A stretch of DNA of 64,000 bases from positions 1,116,001 through 1,180,000 of the forward strand of contig CAWGHZ010000007.1 of NCBI GenBank assembly GCA_963822575.1, written 5' to 3'. The translations under genes and the position numbers were made by a program. The notes below the pieces were generated by a model that saw only the letters and a list, made by a program, of their open reading frames with translations, was not told the origin of the DNA and did no database searches. Source of the stretch: CAWGHZ01 sp963822575. Its GTDB lineage: Bacteria > Pseudomonadota > Alphaproteobacteria > MPNO01 > DASWLB01. This document shows, in pieces, positions 26,488 through 34,954 of this stretch (the first letter of the stretch is position 1; the number at the start of each line of letters is the position of its first letter).

Positions 26488-27975
26488 CTAGAGCTTGATG
26501 CAGACGTTGCGCTGCTCGCCGTAGAAGTTGAGCGCGTGCACGCCGCCCTCGCGGCCGATGCCCGAGAGCTTCACCCCACCGAATGGCGTGCGCAAATCGC
26601 GCAGGAACCAGCAATTCACCCAGGTGATGCCGGTCACCACCTTCTTCGCCATGCGGTGGCCGCGCGCCAAATTCTGCGTCCAGATCGCCGAGCAGAGGCC
26701 GTATTCGGTATCGTTCGCCATCGCCGCCGCCTGATCCTCGTCGTCGAATGGGGTGACATGGCAGACCGGGCCGAATATCTCCTCCTTCTGCGTGCGCGCG
26801 TCCTCCTTGAGCCCGACCAGCACCGTGGGCTGGACATAGGCGCCCTGGTCCTTCTCGTCGTTGAAGCGCGGCACGCCGCCGCCGGTCAGCACCTCGGCGC
26901 CCTCCTTGCGGGCGAGCTCGTAGTAGCCGGTGACCTTGTCGCGATGGTCGCGCGAGATCAGCGGGCCCATGGTGGTCGACTGCTCCTCGGGCCGTCCGAG
27001 CTTTTGCGCCTCGCCCCGCTTGACCAGCCCCTCGACGAAGCGGTCGAAGATCTTGCGCTCGACATAGACGCGCTCGGAGCAGAGGCACACCTGGCCGGTA
27101 TTCATGAACACCGAGCGCGCCGTGCCCTCGAGCGCCGCGTCGAAATCGGCGTCGGCGAAGATGACCGCCGGGTTCTTGCCGCCCAGCTCGAACGACAGCG
27201 CCTTGATGTTGGGGGCGGCGGATTTCATGATCTCGCTGCCGGTGCGCGTCTCGCCGGTGAAGGTGATCGCGTCGACGCCGCGGTGGCGCGCCAGGAACTC
27301 GCCCGCCGAATCCGGCCCGAACCCGTGGATCACGCTGAACGCGCCGTCGGGCACGCCGACGTCCTTCATGACCTCGGCGAGAAGCGTGGCGGTCGACGGC
27401 GTCTCTTCCGACGGCTTCAGGATCACCGCGTTGCCGCACGCCATGGCGGGCGCGATCTTCCAGGTCGACAGCAGCAGCGGCAGGTTCCACGGCGAGATCA
27501 CGCCGACGACGCCGTGCGGCTCGCGGATCGAGTAGTTGAGCGCGCCGGCGCCGTCCGGCGTGTCCATGGGATAGCACTCGGTGCCCACCGACTTGGCAAG
27601 GTCGGCGAAGATGCGGAAATTCGCCGCGCCGCGCGGGATATCGAGATGGGAGGCGAGCGACTTGGGCTTGCCGGTATCGGCGCACTCGGCGTCGACGAAC
27701 TCGTCGAACCGCTTCTCGATGCCGTCCGCCACCTTGTAGAGCAGGTTGCAACGCTCGGCGATCGGCATCTTGCCCCACTTGCCCTTCATCGCCGCGCGCG
27801 CCGCGTCGACCGCCTTGTCGACCGTCGCCTGGTCGGCCTCGTGCACCTTGGCGACCAGCGCACCGTCGACCGGCGAGACGTCGTCGAACGTTTTCCCGGT
27901 CGGAACGAAGGAGCCGCCGACGAAATTGGCGAGCTCCTTGGCGGCCTGACGGGTATCGGATTTCCGGGTGGCCAT
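26488..27975 (-). CDS. dmpC: 2-hydroxymuconic (or 2-aminomuconic) semialdehyde dehydrogenase
   Basis: 495 residues, class-2 aldehyde dehydrogenase. The catalytic Glu is in SFELGGKNPA and the Cys in NTGQVCLCSERV; NAD-binding FTGETRTGS is present. HMSD/AMSDH members make 4-oxalocrotonate-type acids from ring-fission semialdehydes. The following four genes consume that product. Which semialdehyde is used cannot be told from motifs alone; the 3-hydroxyanthranilate dioxygenase at 58881 makes the aminomuconate branch possible. The ATG at 27973-27975 has a GGGGGAGG site; first gene of this operon. Confidence 0.9.
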   Translation of the reverse strand: MATRKSDTRQAAKELANFVGGSFVPTGKTFDDVSPVDGALVAKVHEADQATVDKAVDAARAAMKGKWGKMPIAERCNLLYKVADGIEKRFDEFVDAECADTGKPKSLASHLDIPRGAANFRIFADLAKSVGTECYPMDTPDGAGALNYSIREPHGVVGVISPWNLPLLLSTWKIAPAMACGNAVILKPSEETPSTATLLAEVMKDVGVPDGAFSVIHGFGPDSAGEFLARHRGVDAITFTGETRTGSEIMKSAAPNIKALSFELGGKNPAVIFADADFDAALEGTARSVFMNTGQVCLCSERVYVERKIFDRFVEGLVKRGEAQKLGRPEEQSTTMGPLISRDHRDKVTGYYELARKEGAEVLTGGGVPRFNDEKDQGAYVQPTVLVGLKEDARTQKEEIFGPVCHVTPFDDEDQAAAMANDTEYGLCSAIWTQNLARGHRMAKKVVTGITWVNCWFLRDLRTPFGGVKLSGIGREGGVHALNFYGEQRNVCIKL

Positions 27976-28127
27976 CTGTCGCCTCCCCCGAGCGGGACTC
28001 GGGTCTTGGGATGCAGGAACGGGCGGGAAACGCGGCCCCTGATCGCCGCGCGCCGTCCGGCCTCGGAAGCTAGGTGAGGGGCCGGGGAGTGTCAAGCAAG
28101 CGGGGCCGCGCTGCTATGGTCCGCGCC

Positions 28128-28835
28128 ATGTGCGGACGTTACTCGATCACCACGGCCCCCGAGGCGCTGCGCCGCCTATTCGAATTCCACAACCTTCCCA
28201 ACCTCGCGCCGCGCTACAACGTGGCGCCGACCCAGTCCGCCCCCGTCGTGCGCCGCGCGGAGGACGGGCGGCGCGAGCTCGCGATGCTGCGCTGGGGGCT
28301 GGTGCCGCACTGGGCGAAGGACCTGTCGATCGCCTCGCGCCTGATCAACGCCCGCGCCGACACGGTGGCCGAGAAGCCGGCCTATCGCGACGCGTTCCGC
28401 CATCGCCGCTGCCTGGTGCCGACCGACGGGTTCTACGAATGGCGTCAGGAGAACGGCATCCGCCAGCCCTTCCGCATCGGCATGAAGGGCGGCGCGCCGT
28501 TCGCCTTCGCCGGACTGTGGGAGCGCTGGACGGCGAAAGAGGCCGCAGGTCCGGTGGCGGCCGGCGAGACCGTGGAGACCTTCACCATCGTCACCACCGA
28601 CGCAAACGACAAGCTGCGGCCGATCCACGCGCGCATGCCGGTGATCCTGGCGGCGGAGTCCTACGACATCTGGCTCGACACGTCGCCGGAGAGGACGAAA
28701 GACGCGCTGGCGCTGCTCCGCCCCTATCCCGCCGAGCCGATGGCATTCTACCGCGTGTCGACCCGCGTCAATTCGGTGCGCAACGACGACCCGGACTGCA
28801 TCCGTCCGCTCAATGCTGCCGCCGCAATCGAGTGA
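28128..28835 (+). CDS. SOS response-associated peptidase (YedK/HMCES)
   Basis: 235 residues. The start Met precedes Cys2 (MCGRYS), which forms a thiazolidine crosslink with abasic sites in single-stranded DNA. The other conserved residues are present: NARADTV, GFYEW (Glu) and PIHARMP (His). The protein shields abasic sites during replication. The ATG is at 28128-28130. Next to gcrA but separated by 204 bp and a distinct promoter. Confidence 0.93.
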   Translation: MCGRYSITTAPEALRRLFEFHNLPNLAPRYNVAPTQSAPVVRRAEDGRRELAMLRWGLVPHWAKDLSIASRLINARADTVAEKPAYRDAFRHRRCLVPTDGFYEWRQENGIRQPFRIGMKGGAPFAFAGLWERWTAKEAAGPVAAGETVETFTIVTTDANDKLRPIHARMPVILAAESYDIWLDTSPERTKDALALLRPYPAEPMAFYRVSTRVNSVRNDDPDCIRPLNAAAAIE

Positions 28836-28947
28836 AATTTGCAGTGACCGTGCCGCATGTCCACAGAGTGCGGCCCTTATGCACGGTACATACAGCGAAC
28901 ACACCCGAACCGCCCACCGGAATTTGGCGCTGCCGCCCTATTTCGGG

Positions 28948-28975
28948 TTGCAACGAAACCATGCCTAGATATAGT
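28948..28975 (+). promoter_or_regulatory. Probable housekeeping promoter of gcrA
   Basis: TTGCAA at 28948-28953 and TATAGT at 28970-28975 are spaced 16 bases apart, close to the sigma-70 consensus. The gcrA start codon is 65 bases downstream. Inferred from matching alone. Confidence 0.5.
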
Positions 28976-29039
28976 AGAAACTGCCGTTCCACCCGCACGA
29001 TATTGGGGGTCAAAAAAGGCAGACAGGAGGGGATGGGCG

Positions 29040-29414
29040 ATGGAATGGACTCACGAGCGCGTCGAAATCCTGACCCGGCTCTGGGCGGAAGGTTTCTCTG
29101 CCCGACAGATCGCCGACAAGCTCGGCGGCATCACGCGCAACGCCGTCATCGGCAAGGCGCACCGGCTGAATTTGAGCCGCGGCATCGAACGGGGCATCGT
29201 CGCGCCCGAGCCGCCGCCGCCGCCTCCGCCGCCGCGGGAGGAGCCGGTGCCTGAGCCACGCGCCGACTTCAAGAGCTGGATGTGCCGCTGGCCGACACAC
29301 GATGCCGGCCGCTTCGGTCTTTATATCTGCGGCAAGACGTGCCAGCCTGGCCGCCATTACTGCGCCGAGCATTTGACGCTCGCCTACGTCCAGAAGAAGC
29401 GCTCGGCGGCTTAG
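29040..29414 (+). CDS. gcrA: GcrA cell-cycle regulator
   Basis: 124 residues. The N-terminal helix-turn-helix (WTHERVEILTRLWAEGFSA, then ITRNAVIGKAHRL) binds DNA. A Pro-rich linker leads to a C-terminal Cys/His domain (MCRWPTH...CGKTC...HYCAEHL) that contacts RNA polymerase. GcrA is restricted to Alphaproteobacteria and activates promoters in response to CcrM methylation of GANTC. One GACTC occurs at 29048-29052, just inside the gene. The ATG has an AGGAGG site. Confidence 0.95.
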   Translation: MEWTHERVEILTRLWAEGFSARQIADKLGGITRNAVIGKAHRLNLSRGIERGIVAPEPPPPPPPPREEPVPEPRADFKSWMCRWPTHDAGRFGLYICGKTCQPGRHYCAEHLTLAYVQKKRSAA

Positions 29415-29437
29415 CGACCCCGCCTTTCTGCCTCCTC

Positions 29438-29524
29438 CGTCGTTGCGAGGAGCGCAGCAGCGAAGCAATCCAGAAGCTGCCTGGATTGCTTCTCCGCGGG
29501 ACAAGCCCGCGGTTCGCAATGACG
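29438..29524. repeat. Dispersed palindromic repeat between gcrA and rpsD
   Basis: The ends are 11-base inverted repeats with one mismatch. Inside are two perfect inverted repeats: GAAGCAATCCAG (29462-29473) with CTGGATTGCTTC (29481-29492), and CCGCGGG (29494-29500) with CCCGCGG (29506-29512). A diverged relative lies at 43688-43750. The design is that of non-coding repeats common in alphaproteobacterial genomes. The inner hairpins could end gcrA transcripts. Confidence 0.75.
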
Positions 29525-29538
29525 AGCGGTTGCTGCGT

Positions 29539-29566
29539 TTGACAACCCGCGTCCGATCCCTATACT
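29539..29566 (+). promoter_or_regulatory. Strong sigma-70-type promoter of rpsD
   Basis: TTGACA at 29539-29544 and TATACT at 29561-29566 are separated by 16 bases: a perfect -35 and a near-consensus -10. It lies about 100 bases upstream of the rpsD start, leaving a leader of roughly 90 bases. S4 genes are often autoregulated through such leaders, but no fold was verified. Confidence 0.65.
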
Positions 29567-29664
29567 CCGCCGCCTTCCCGAGAATGTGGGCGCCCCGACA
29601 CGGGGGCCCCGCCGCCGCTTGCCGGGCCGGACTATCGGGACATCAATGCGAAAGGAAAGGCGCG

Positions 29665-30279
29665 ATGACCAAGCGCGTGCAATCGAAGTACAAGATCAAC
29701 CGCCGTCTCGGGGTCAACCTCTGGGGCCGGCCGAAAAGCCCCCTCAACAACCGCGAATACCCGCCGGGCCAGCACGGCCAGCGCCGCCGTAAGCCGTCGG
29801 ACTTCGGCACGCAGCTCATGGCGAAGCAGAAGCTCAAGGGCTATTACGGCAATATCGGCGAGCGCCAGTTCCGCCGCATCTACGAGGAGGCGACGCGTCT
29901 CCGCGGCGACACGGTCGAGACGCTGATCGGGCTGCTCGAGCGCCGGCTCGACGCCGTGATCTACCGCATGAAGTTCGTGCCGACCGTGTTCGCTGCGCGC
30001 CAGTTCGTGAGCCACGGCCACGTCAACGTCAACGGCCGCCGGGTCAACATCCCCTCCTACCGGGTGAAGGAAGGCGACGTGATCGAGGTGCGCGACAAGG
30101 CGAAAAATTTCGGTTCGGTGCTCGAGGCGATCGAATCCACCGAGCGCGACGTGCCCGACTATATCGACGTCGACCATCATGCCCTCAAGGGCACGTTCGT
30201 GCGCGCGCCCAAGCTCGCCGACGTGCCCTACCCGGTGAAGATGGAGCCGAACCTGGTGGTCGAGTTCTACTCGCGCTGA
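29665..30279 (+). CDS. rpsD: 30S ribosomal protein S4
   Basis: 204 residues, full length. The S4 N-terminal domain (GRPKSPLNNREYPPGQHG) and the S4 RNA-binding domain (RRLDAVIYR..FV, then QFVSHGHVNVNGRRVNIPS) are intact. It nucleates assembly of the small subunit. It stands alone rather than in the alpha operon, which is usual for Alphaproteobacteria. Confidence 0.98.
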   Translation: MTKRVQSKYKINRRLGVNLWGRPKSPLNNREYPPGQHGQRRRKPSDFGTQLMAKQKLKGYYGNIGERQFRRIYEEATRLRGDTVETLIGLLERRLDAVIYRMKFVPTVFAARQFVSHGHVNVNGRRVNIPSYRVKEGDVIEVRDKAKNFGSVLEAIESTERDVPDYIDVDHHALKGTFVRAPKLADVPYPVKMEPNLVVEFYSR

Positions 30280-30424
30280 GGGTCCGCACGGCGGCTACGC
30301 CTTCCGCCGCGACAGCTTCTGCAACCGCTTGTTCATGACGCGGTACGTCGGCGGGACGGGAGGGGGCATCCGATCCCGCGGACATGCTACACTCCGGCGC
30401 CGCGACGCGCCAAGGGAGGTCCGC

Positions 30425-31231
30425 ATGTTCTCGAAGCTCAACCACCTCGCCATCACCTCGGACCAGTACACGGTCCTCGGCATGTTCTACCGCGCCTATT
30501 TCGGCATGAAGGTGTCGGGCGACACCGAGCGCGAGCGCTCGGCCATCTCGGTGGGCGACGGCTATATCGGGATGACCCTGATCCCGCGCCGGGCCGGGCG
30601 GCGCGGCGGGCTCGACCATTTCGGCATCGAGGTGGCGGATTTCGAGAAGGCGTGCGACCGCATCCGCAAGGACTTCCCCGACATCGAGATCGTCAAGCGC
30701 CCGGGCAACCGGCCGTTCGCCAGCTTCTCGACGCACGACCCGGCCGGCAATTATTTCGACCTGTCGCAGCAGGGCCACGAGAACCGCGCCGAGGTCTACG
30801 AGATGGAGGGCTGGGAGCAGGAGACGACGCTCAGCCACTTCGCCATCCGGGTGCGCGAGCCCGAGCGCGTGACGCGCTTCTACCAGGACGTGTTCGAGCT
30901 CGAGCCGCGCAACGCGCCGGCGGACGGCGGCGCGCAGCTCACCGACGGGCGGATGACCTTGATGATCCTCCCGTGGAAGATTTCGGACTTCAACGGCACG
31001 GGCATCGAGCAGCCGGCGCTCGACCATATCGGGTTCGAGGTGCCCGACCTCGCCAAGTTCGAGGCGCATGTTGCCAAGCTGCAGACCGCGAACCCGCACA
31101 TCTGGCCGCGCCCGATCGACTTCAACGAGGAGGGGAAGGCCCGGCTCAACCTGCTCAAGCGCTGCCCGCGCGGCCAGTACCACATGGCCGACCCGGACGG
31201 CACGCTGATCGACGTCGCCGAGCGGCATTGA
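30425..31231 (+). CDS. VOC-family protein with two domain repeats
   Basis: 268 residues built of two vicinal-oxygen-chelate domains (residues ~1-125 and ~135-268). Metal-type residues recur: NHLAI, LDHFGIEV, LSHFAIRV, LDHIGFEV, and acidic NYFDL and GTLIDVAE. The layout is that of extradiol dioxygenases and related lyases, but no specific substrate signature is evident. An AGGGAGG site is placed 5 bases before the ATG. No clear partner gene adjoins it. Confidence 0.75.
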   Translation: MFSKLNHLAITSDQYTVLGMFYRAYFGMKVSGDTERERSAISVGDGYIGMTLIPRRAGRRGGLDHFGIEVADFEKACDRIRKDFPDIEIVKRPGNRPFASFSTHDPAGNYFDLSQQGHENRAEVYEMEGWEQETTLSHFAIRVREPERVTRFYQDVFELEPRNAPADGGAQLTDGRMTLMILPWKISDFNGTGIEQPALDHIGFEVPDLAKFEAHVAKLQTANPHIWPRPIDFNEEGKARLNLLKRCPRGQYHMADPDGTLIDVAERH

Positions 31232-31240
31232 CGCCCGGCT

Positions 31241-31347
31241 GGTCACCCCGGACGGCGCGCAGCGCCGAGCCGGGGCCTATTTGGCCGCGTCTGAAGGTTG
31301 AGAGATGGGTCCCGGTTCGCGCCGCTTTGCGGCTTGGCCGGGATGAC
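31241..31347. repeat. Dispersed palindromic repeat after the VOC gene
   Basis: The element begins GTCACCCCGG and ends CCGGGATGAC, a 10-base inverted repeat with one mismatch, and carries GCGCAGCGC-type internal symmetry. It fills most of the gap between two convergent genes (31231 and 31367). The type is widespread in Alphaproteobacteria. It may serve as a bidirectional terminator. Confidence 0.65.
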
Positions 31348-31366
31348 AATCCGGGGCGAAGGATGC

Positions 31367-31714
31367 CTACGCCGGGTTGGCGAGGTTGACCTCGACGCCG
31401 GACTTGTTGAGCAGCTCGATCAGCTCGCCCAACTCGTACATCTCGCGCACGATGTCGCAGCCGCCGACGAACTCGCCCTTGACGTAGAGCTGCGGGATGG
31501 TCGGCCAGTTCGAGAATTCCTTGATGCCCTGGCGGATGTTGTTGTCCGCGAGCACGTCGACGCCCTTGAAGCGCACGCCGAGGTTCGAGAGCGCCTGCAC
31601 CACCATGGCGGAGAAGCCGCACTGGGGGTAGACGGGGGTGCCCTTCATGAACAGCACCACGTCGTTGGAGTCGATCTCGCCCTTGATCTGCTCGAAAACC
31701 GGGTTGTCGCTCAT
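31367..31714 (-). CDS. grxD: Monothiol glutaredoxin (Grx4 type)
   Basis: 115 residues. The monothiol motif CGFS is at residues 32-35, with WPTIPQLYVKGEF (the cis-Pro loop) and GGCDI following. Grx4 forms a 2Fe-2S cluster with glutathione and pairs with BolA in iron-sulfur trafficking. The BolA gene is directly upstream (24 bp), which supports this. Confidence 0.96.
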   Translation of the reverse strand: MSDNPVFEQIKGEIDSNDVVLFMKGTPVYPQCGFSAMVVQALSNLGVRFKGVDVLADNNIRQGIKEFSNWPTIPQLYVKGEFVGGCDIVREMYELGELIELLNKSGVEVNLANPA

Positions 31715-31738
31715 CGGGGACCGTCCTTTGCTTCGGGT

Positions 31739-31981
31739 TCAGGCGGCGCCTTCGGGGACCGAGGTCTGCAGGGCCAGCGCGTGCAGCTCGCCGCCGACGC
31801 GGCCCTGCAGCGCCTTGTAGACGATCTGGTGCTGCTGCACCCGCGTCTTGCCCTTGAAGGCGGCGGAGGTGATGTAGGCCGCGAAATGGTCGCCGTCCCC
31901 AGCCAAATCCTCCAGCCGGACCTGGGCGTCGGGCAGGGCCTCCTTGATCAGCCGTTCGATCTCGGCGGGGTCCATCGCCAT
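31739..31981 (-). CDS. BolA-family protein
   Basis: 80 residues. The BolA fold motif (GDGDHFAAYITSAAFKGKTRVQQHQIVYKAL) contains the conserved His residues used in Grx-BolA cluster binding. Next to grxD, the usual pairing for iron-sulfur homeostasis. The ATG at 31979-31981 gives MAMD; a second ATG two codons on is possible. It starts 23 bp after the purL stop, so it may be co-transcribed with the purine genes. Confidence 0.92.
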   Translation of the reverse strand: MAMDPAEIERLIKEALPDAQVRLEDLAGDGDHFAAYITSAAFKGKTRVQQHQIVYKALQGRVGGELHALALQTSVPEGAA

Positions 31982-32004
31982 CGGGGAAGGCTCCTTCGTG
32001 CGGG

Positions 32005-34182
32005 CTAGATGGCCGCCATGTAGCCGGGCAGCCACCCTTCGTGCGCCTCGCGCAATTCCGCAAGCGATATAGGCTTGGCGCCGGGGACAGTCAACGTCGC
32101 GCCCCCGGTGCGGCCGATGGATTCGGCGGGAACGCCCGCCGCGCCGGCGGCCTTCAGCACGGCATCGGGGTCCACAGCGGTCAACACGTAGCGCGCCTGG
32201 TCCTCGCCGAACCAGAAGCCCGCGTCGCCCGGACGGGCAAGGGTGGCGCCGATGTCGCCGGCGAGCGCCATCTCGGCGACGGCGACCAGCAGCCCGCCGT
32301 CGGACACGTCGTGGCAGGTGGTGACCTTGCCGTCGCGGATCAAATGGCGCACGAAATCGCCGGTGCGGCGCTCGGCGGCGAGGTCGACGGGCGGCGGCGC
32401 GCCCGCCTCCGACCCCGCGATCTCGCGCAGGAAGATCGATTGGCCGAGATGGCCGCGCGTCTCGCCGATGACGACGACCGTCTCGCCGGCCGCCTTGAAC
32501 GTCACGCTCGCCCTGCGCGCAAGATCGTCGAGCACGCCGACGCCGCCGATCGCGGGGGCGGGCCAGATCCCCTCACCCTCGGTCTCGTTGTAGAACGACA
32601 CGTTGCCCGAGACGACCGGGAAGTCGAGCGCGCGGCACGCCTCGGCTATGCCCGCGATGCAGCCGGCGAACTGGCCCATGGTCTCCGGCTTCTCGGGATT
32701 GCCGAAATTGAGGTTGTCGGTGACGGCGAGCGGGCGCGCGCCCACCGCGGTCAGGTTCCGCCACGCTTCGGCAACCGCCTGGCGCCCGCCCTGGACCGGA
32801 TCGGCATGGCAGTAGCGCGGCGTCACGTCGGTGGTCATGGCGAGGCCGCGGCTCGTGCCGTGGATGCGCACGACGGCGGCGTCGCCGCCCGGCCGCTCCA
32901 CCGTGTCGCCCATCACCATGTGGTCGTACTGCTCCCAGATCCAGCGACGCGAGCAGAGGTCGGGGGAGCCCATGAGGCGGACCAGCGCGCGGCCGATGTC
33001 GATCTCCGGGGCGGCCGGCGCGGGCGGTGGTGGGGCAGGGGCCTTGCGCGGCCGGTCGTAGACCGGCGCCTCGGCGACCAGCGGCGCGACCGGGATGTCG
33101 GCCTGTACGGCGCCGTCCTTGGCGATCACCATGCGGCCGGAATCGGTCAAATGGCCGATGACGGCGAAGTCGAGCTCCCATTTCTCGAAGATGTGCCGCG
33201 CCTCGTCCTCGCGGCCCGGTGCCAGGATCATCAGCATGCGCTCCTGGCTTTCCGACAGCATGATCTCGTAGGCCGTCATGCGCGGCTCGCGCACCGGCAC
33301 CTTGTCGAGGTCGAGCGCGATGCCGAGGCCGCCCTTGGACGACATCTCGACCGAGGAGGAGGTGAGCCCGGCCGCGCCCATGTCCTGGATGGCGACGATG
33401 GCGTCGGTGCGCATCAGCTCGAGGCAGGATTCGATCAGCAGCTTCTCGGTGAACGGGTCGCCAACCTGCACGGTCGGGCGCTTTGCCTCGGAGTCGGCCT
33501 CGAATGCGGCGGACGCCATGGTCGCGCCGTGGATGCCGTCGCGCCCCGTCTTGGAGCCGACATAGACCACGGCGTTCCCGACGCCGGATGCCTTGGAATA
33601 GAATATCTTGTCCTTGGGCGCGATGCCGACCGTCATCGCGTTGACCAGGATGTTGCCGTTGTAGGTGCGGTGGAAGTTGCACTCGCCCCCCACCGTGGGC
33701 ACGCCGACGCAGTTGCCGTACCCGCCGATGCCGGCGACGACGCCGGCCACTAGATGGCGCGTCTTCGGGTGCGCCGGGTCGCCGAAGCGGAGCGCGTTGA
33801 GGTTGGCGACCGGCCGCGCGCCCATGGTGAATACGTCGCGCAATATGCCGCCCACCCCCGTCGCCGCGCCCTGGTAGGGCTCGATGAAGGACGGGTGGTT
33901 GTGCGATTCCATCTTGAACACGCAGGCGAGCCCGCCGCCGATGTCGATCACGCCGGCGTTCTCGCCCGGCCCGCAGATCACCCATTCGGCTTTGGTCGGC
34001 AGGTTCCGCAGATGGATGCGGGACGACTTGTAGGAGCAGTGCTCGGACCACATCACCGAGAAGATGCCGAGCTCGGTGATGGTGGGGTCACGGCCGAGGA
34101 TGGCGCGGCAGCGCGCGAACTCCTCGCGCGTCAGCCCGTGCTCGGCGGCAAGTGCCTCTGTGACCGGGGGCGCGTCGCTCAT
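32005..34182 (-). CDS. purL: Phosphoribosylformylglycinamidine synthase, large subunit
   Basis: 725 residues, the short form that needs PurQ and PurS. ATP- and substrate-binding motifs include SEHCSYKSS, ESHNHPSFIEPYQGAATGVGG and QDMGAAGL. It makes formylglycinamidine ribonucleotide in de novo purine synthesis. The chosen ATG at 34180-34182 overlaps the stop of the rhomboid gene upstream by 4 bp, so those two are translationally coupled. purQ, purS and purC follow the same strand further upstream. Confidence 0.97.
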   Translation of the reverse strand: MSDAPPVTEALAAEHGLTREEFARCRAILGRDPTITELGIFSVMWSEHCSYKSSRIHLRNLPTKAEWVICGPGENAGVIDIGGGLACVFKMESHNHPSFIEPYQGAATGVGGILRDVFTMGARPVANLNALRFGDPAHPKTRHLVAGVVAGIGGYGNCVGVPTVGGECNFHRTYNGNILVNAMTVGIAPKDKIFYSKASGVGNAVVYVGSKTGRDGIHGATMASAAFEADSEAKRPTVQVGDPFTEKLLIESCLELMRTDAIVAIQDMGAAGLTSSSVEMSSKGGLGIALDLDKVPVREPRMTAYEIMLSESQERMLMILAPGREDEARHIFEKWELDFAVIGHLTDSGRMVIAKDGAVQADIPVAPLVAEAPVYDRPRKAPAPPPPAPAAPEIDIGRALVRLMGSPDLCSRRWIWEQYDHMVMGDTVERPGGDAAVVRIHGTSRGLAMTTDVTPRYCHADPVQGGRQAVAEAWRNLTAVGARPLAVTDNLNFGNPEKPETMGQFAGCIAGIAEACRALDFPVVSGNVSFYNETEGEGIWPAPAIGGVGVLDDLARRASVTFKAAGETVVVIGETRGHLGQSIFLREIAGSEAGAPPPVDLAAERRTGDFVRHLIRDGKVTTCHDVSDGGLLVAVAEMALAGDIGATLARPGDAGFWFGEDQARYVLTAVDPDAVLKAAGAAGVPAESIGRTGGATLTVPGAKPISLAELREAHEGWLPGYMAAI

Positions 34183-34943
34183 CGCGGTCCCCACGGGCCC
34201 TGGCGCGGGTCATGCTCGTCGCGGAAGCGCAATCCCCCGACGCGCAGCCCGGTCCGGTCCTGGCTCCAGAGCTGGGCGTGCGGCCGCTTGAACGGCACAA
34301 TCAGGAGCAGACCGCAGACGAAGCCCGCCACATGCGCCCAGAAGGCAATGCCGGCCGCGCCCGCGGGGGTCGTCACCGCGTCGATCGCCTGCATGGCGAA
34401 CCAGACGCCGAGCAGGAGGTAGGCCGGCACGCGGAACACGATAATGAAGAACAGCACCAGCACACGCGCACGCGGGTGCAGCAGGAAATAGGCGCCCAGG
34501 ACGCCGGCGATGGCGCCCGACGCCCCGATCGCCGGCACGTCCGACGCGGGCATGGCGAGGCCCTGGGCGAGGAACGCCGCGACGCCGCACAGCAGGTAGA
34601 ATACGAGGAAGCGGGCGTGCCCCATCGCGTCCTCGATATTGTCGCCGAAGATCCAAAGGAACAGCATGTTGCCGAACAGGTGCCAGAAGCTGCCGTGCAG
34701 GAACTGGCCGGTGACCAGGGTCAAAGACGGGGGGATCAGATAGAGCTCGGGGCCGAGATGCTTGGTGCCGAACAGCACCGACGGGATGACGGCAAGGCCG
34801 TAAAGCATCCGCGCCTCGCCCTGCGGGTCGAGCGAGATTTGCCACAGATAGACCAGCGTGCAGGTGCCGACGAGCGCCCAGGTCACGTAAGGCGCGTCGA
34901 TCCATTGCCGCGGGTTCTCGTCGGCAATCGGGATGAAGACCAC
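34179..34943 (-). CDS. Rhomboid intramembrane serine protease
   Basis: 254 residues and about six membrane segments. The catalytic Ser142 lies in GASGAIAG and His204 in WAHVAGF; the HxxxN oxyanion/structural element is HLFGNML. It cleaves membrane-protein helices. It stands between purQ and purL in the purine operon, and its stop overlaps the purL start by 4 bp. A link to purine metabolism is not established. Confidence 0.92.
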   Translation of the reverse strand: MVFIPIADENPRQWIDAPYVTWALVGTCTLVYLWQISLDPQGEARMLYGLAVIPSVLFGTKHLGPELYLIPPSLTLVTGQFLHGSFWHLFGNMLFLWIFGDNIEDAMGHARFLVFYLLCGVAAFLAQGLAMPASDVPAIGASGAIAGVLGAYFLLHPRARVLVLFFIIVFRVPAYLLLGVWFAMQAIDAVTTPAGAAGIAFWAHVAGFVCGLLLIVPFKRPHAQLWSQDRTGLRVGGLRFRDEHDPRQGPWGPR

Positions 34944-34954
34944 CGGGCGGCGCC

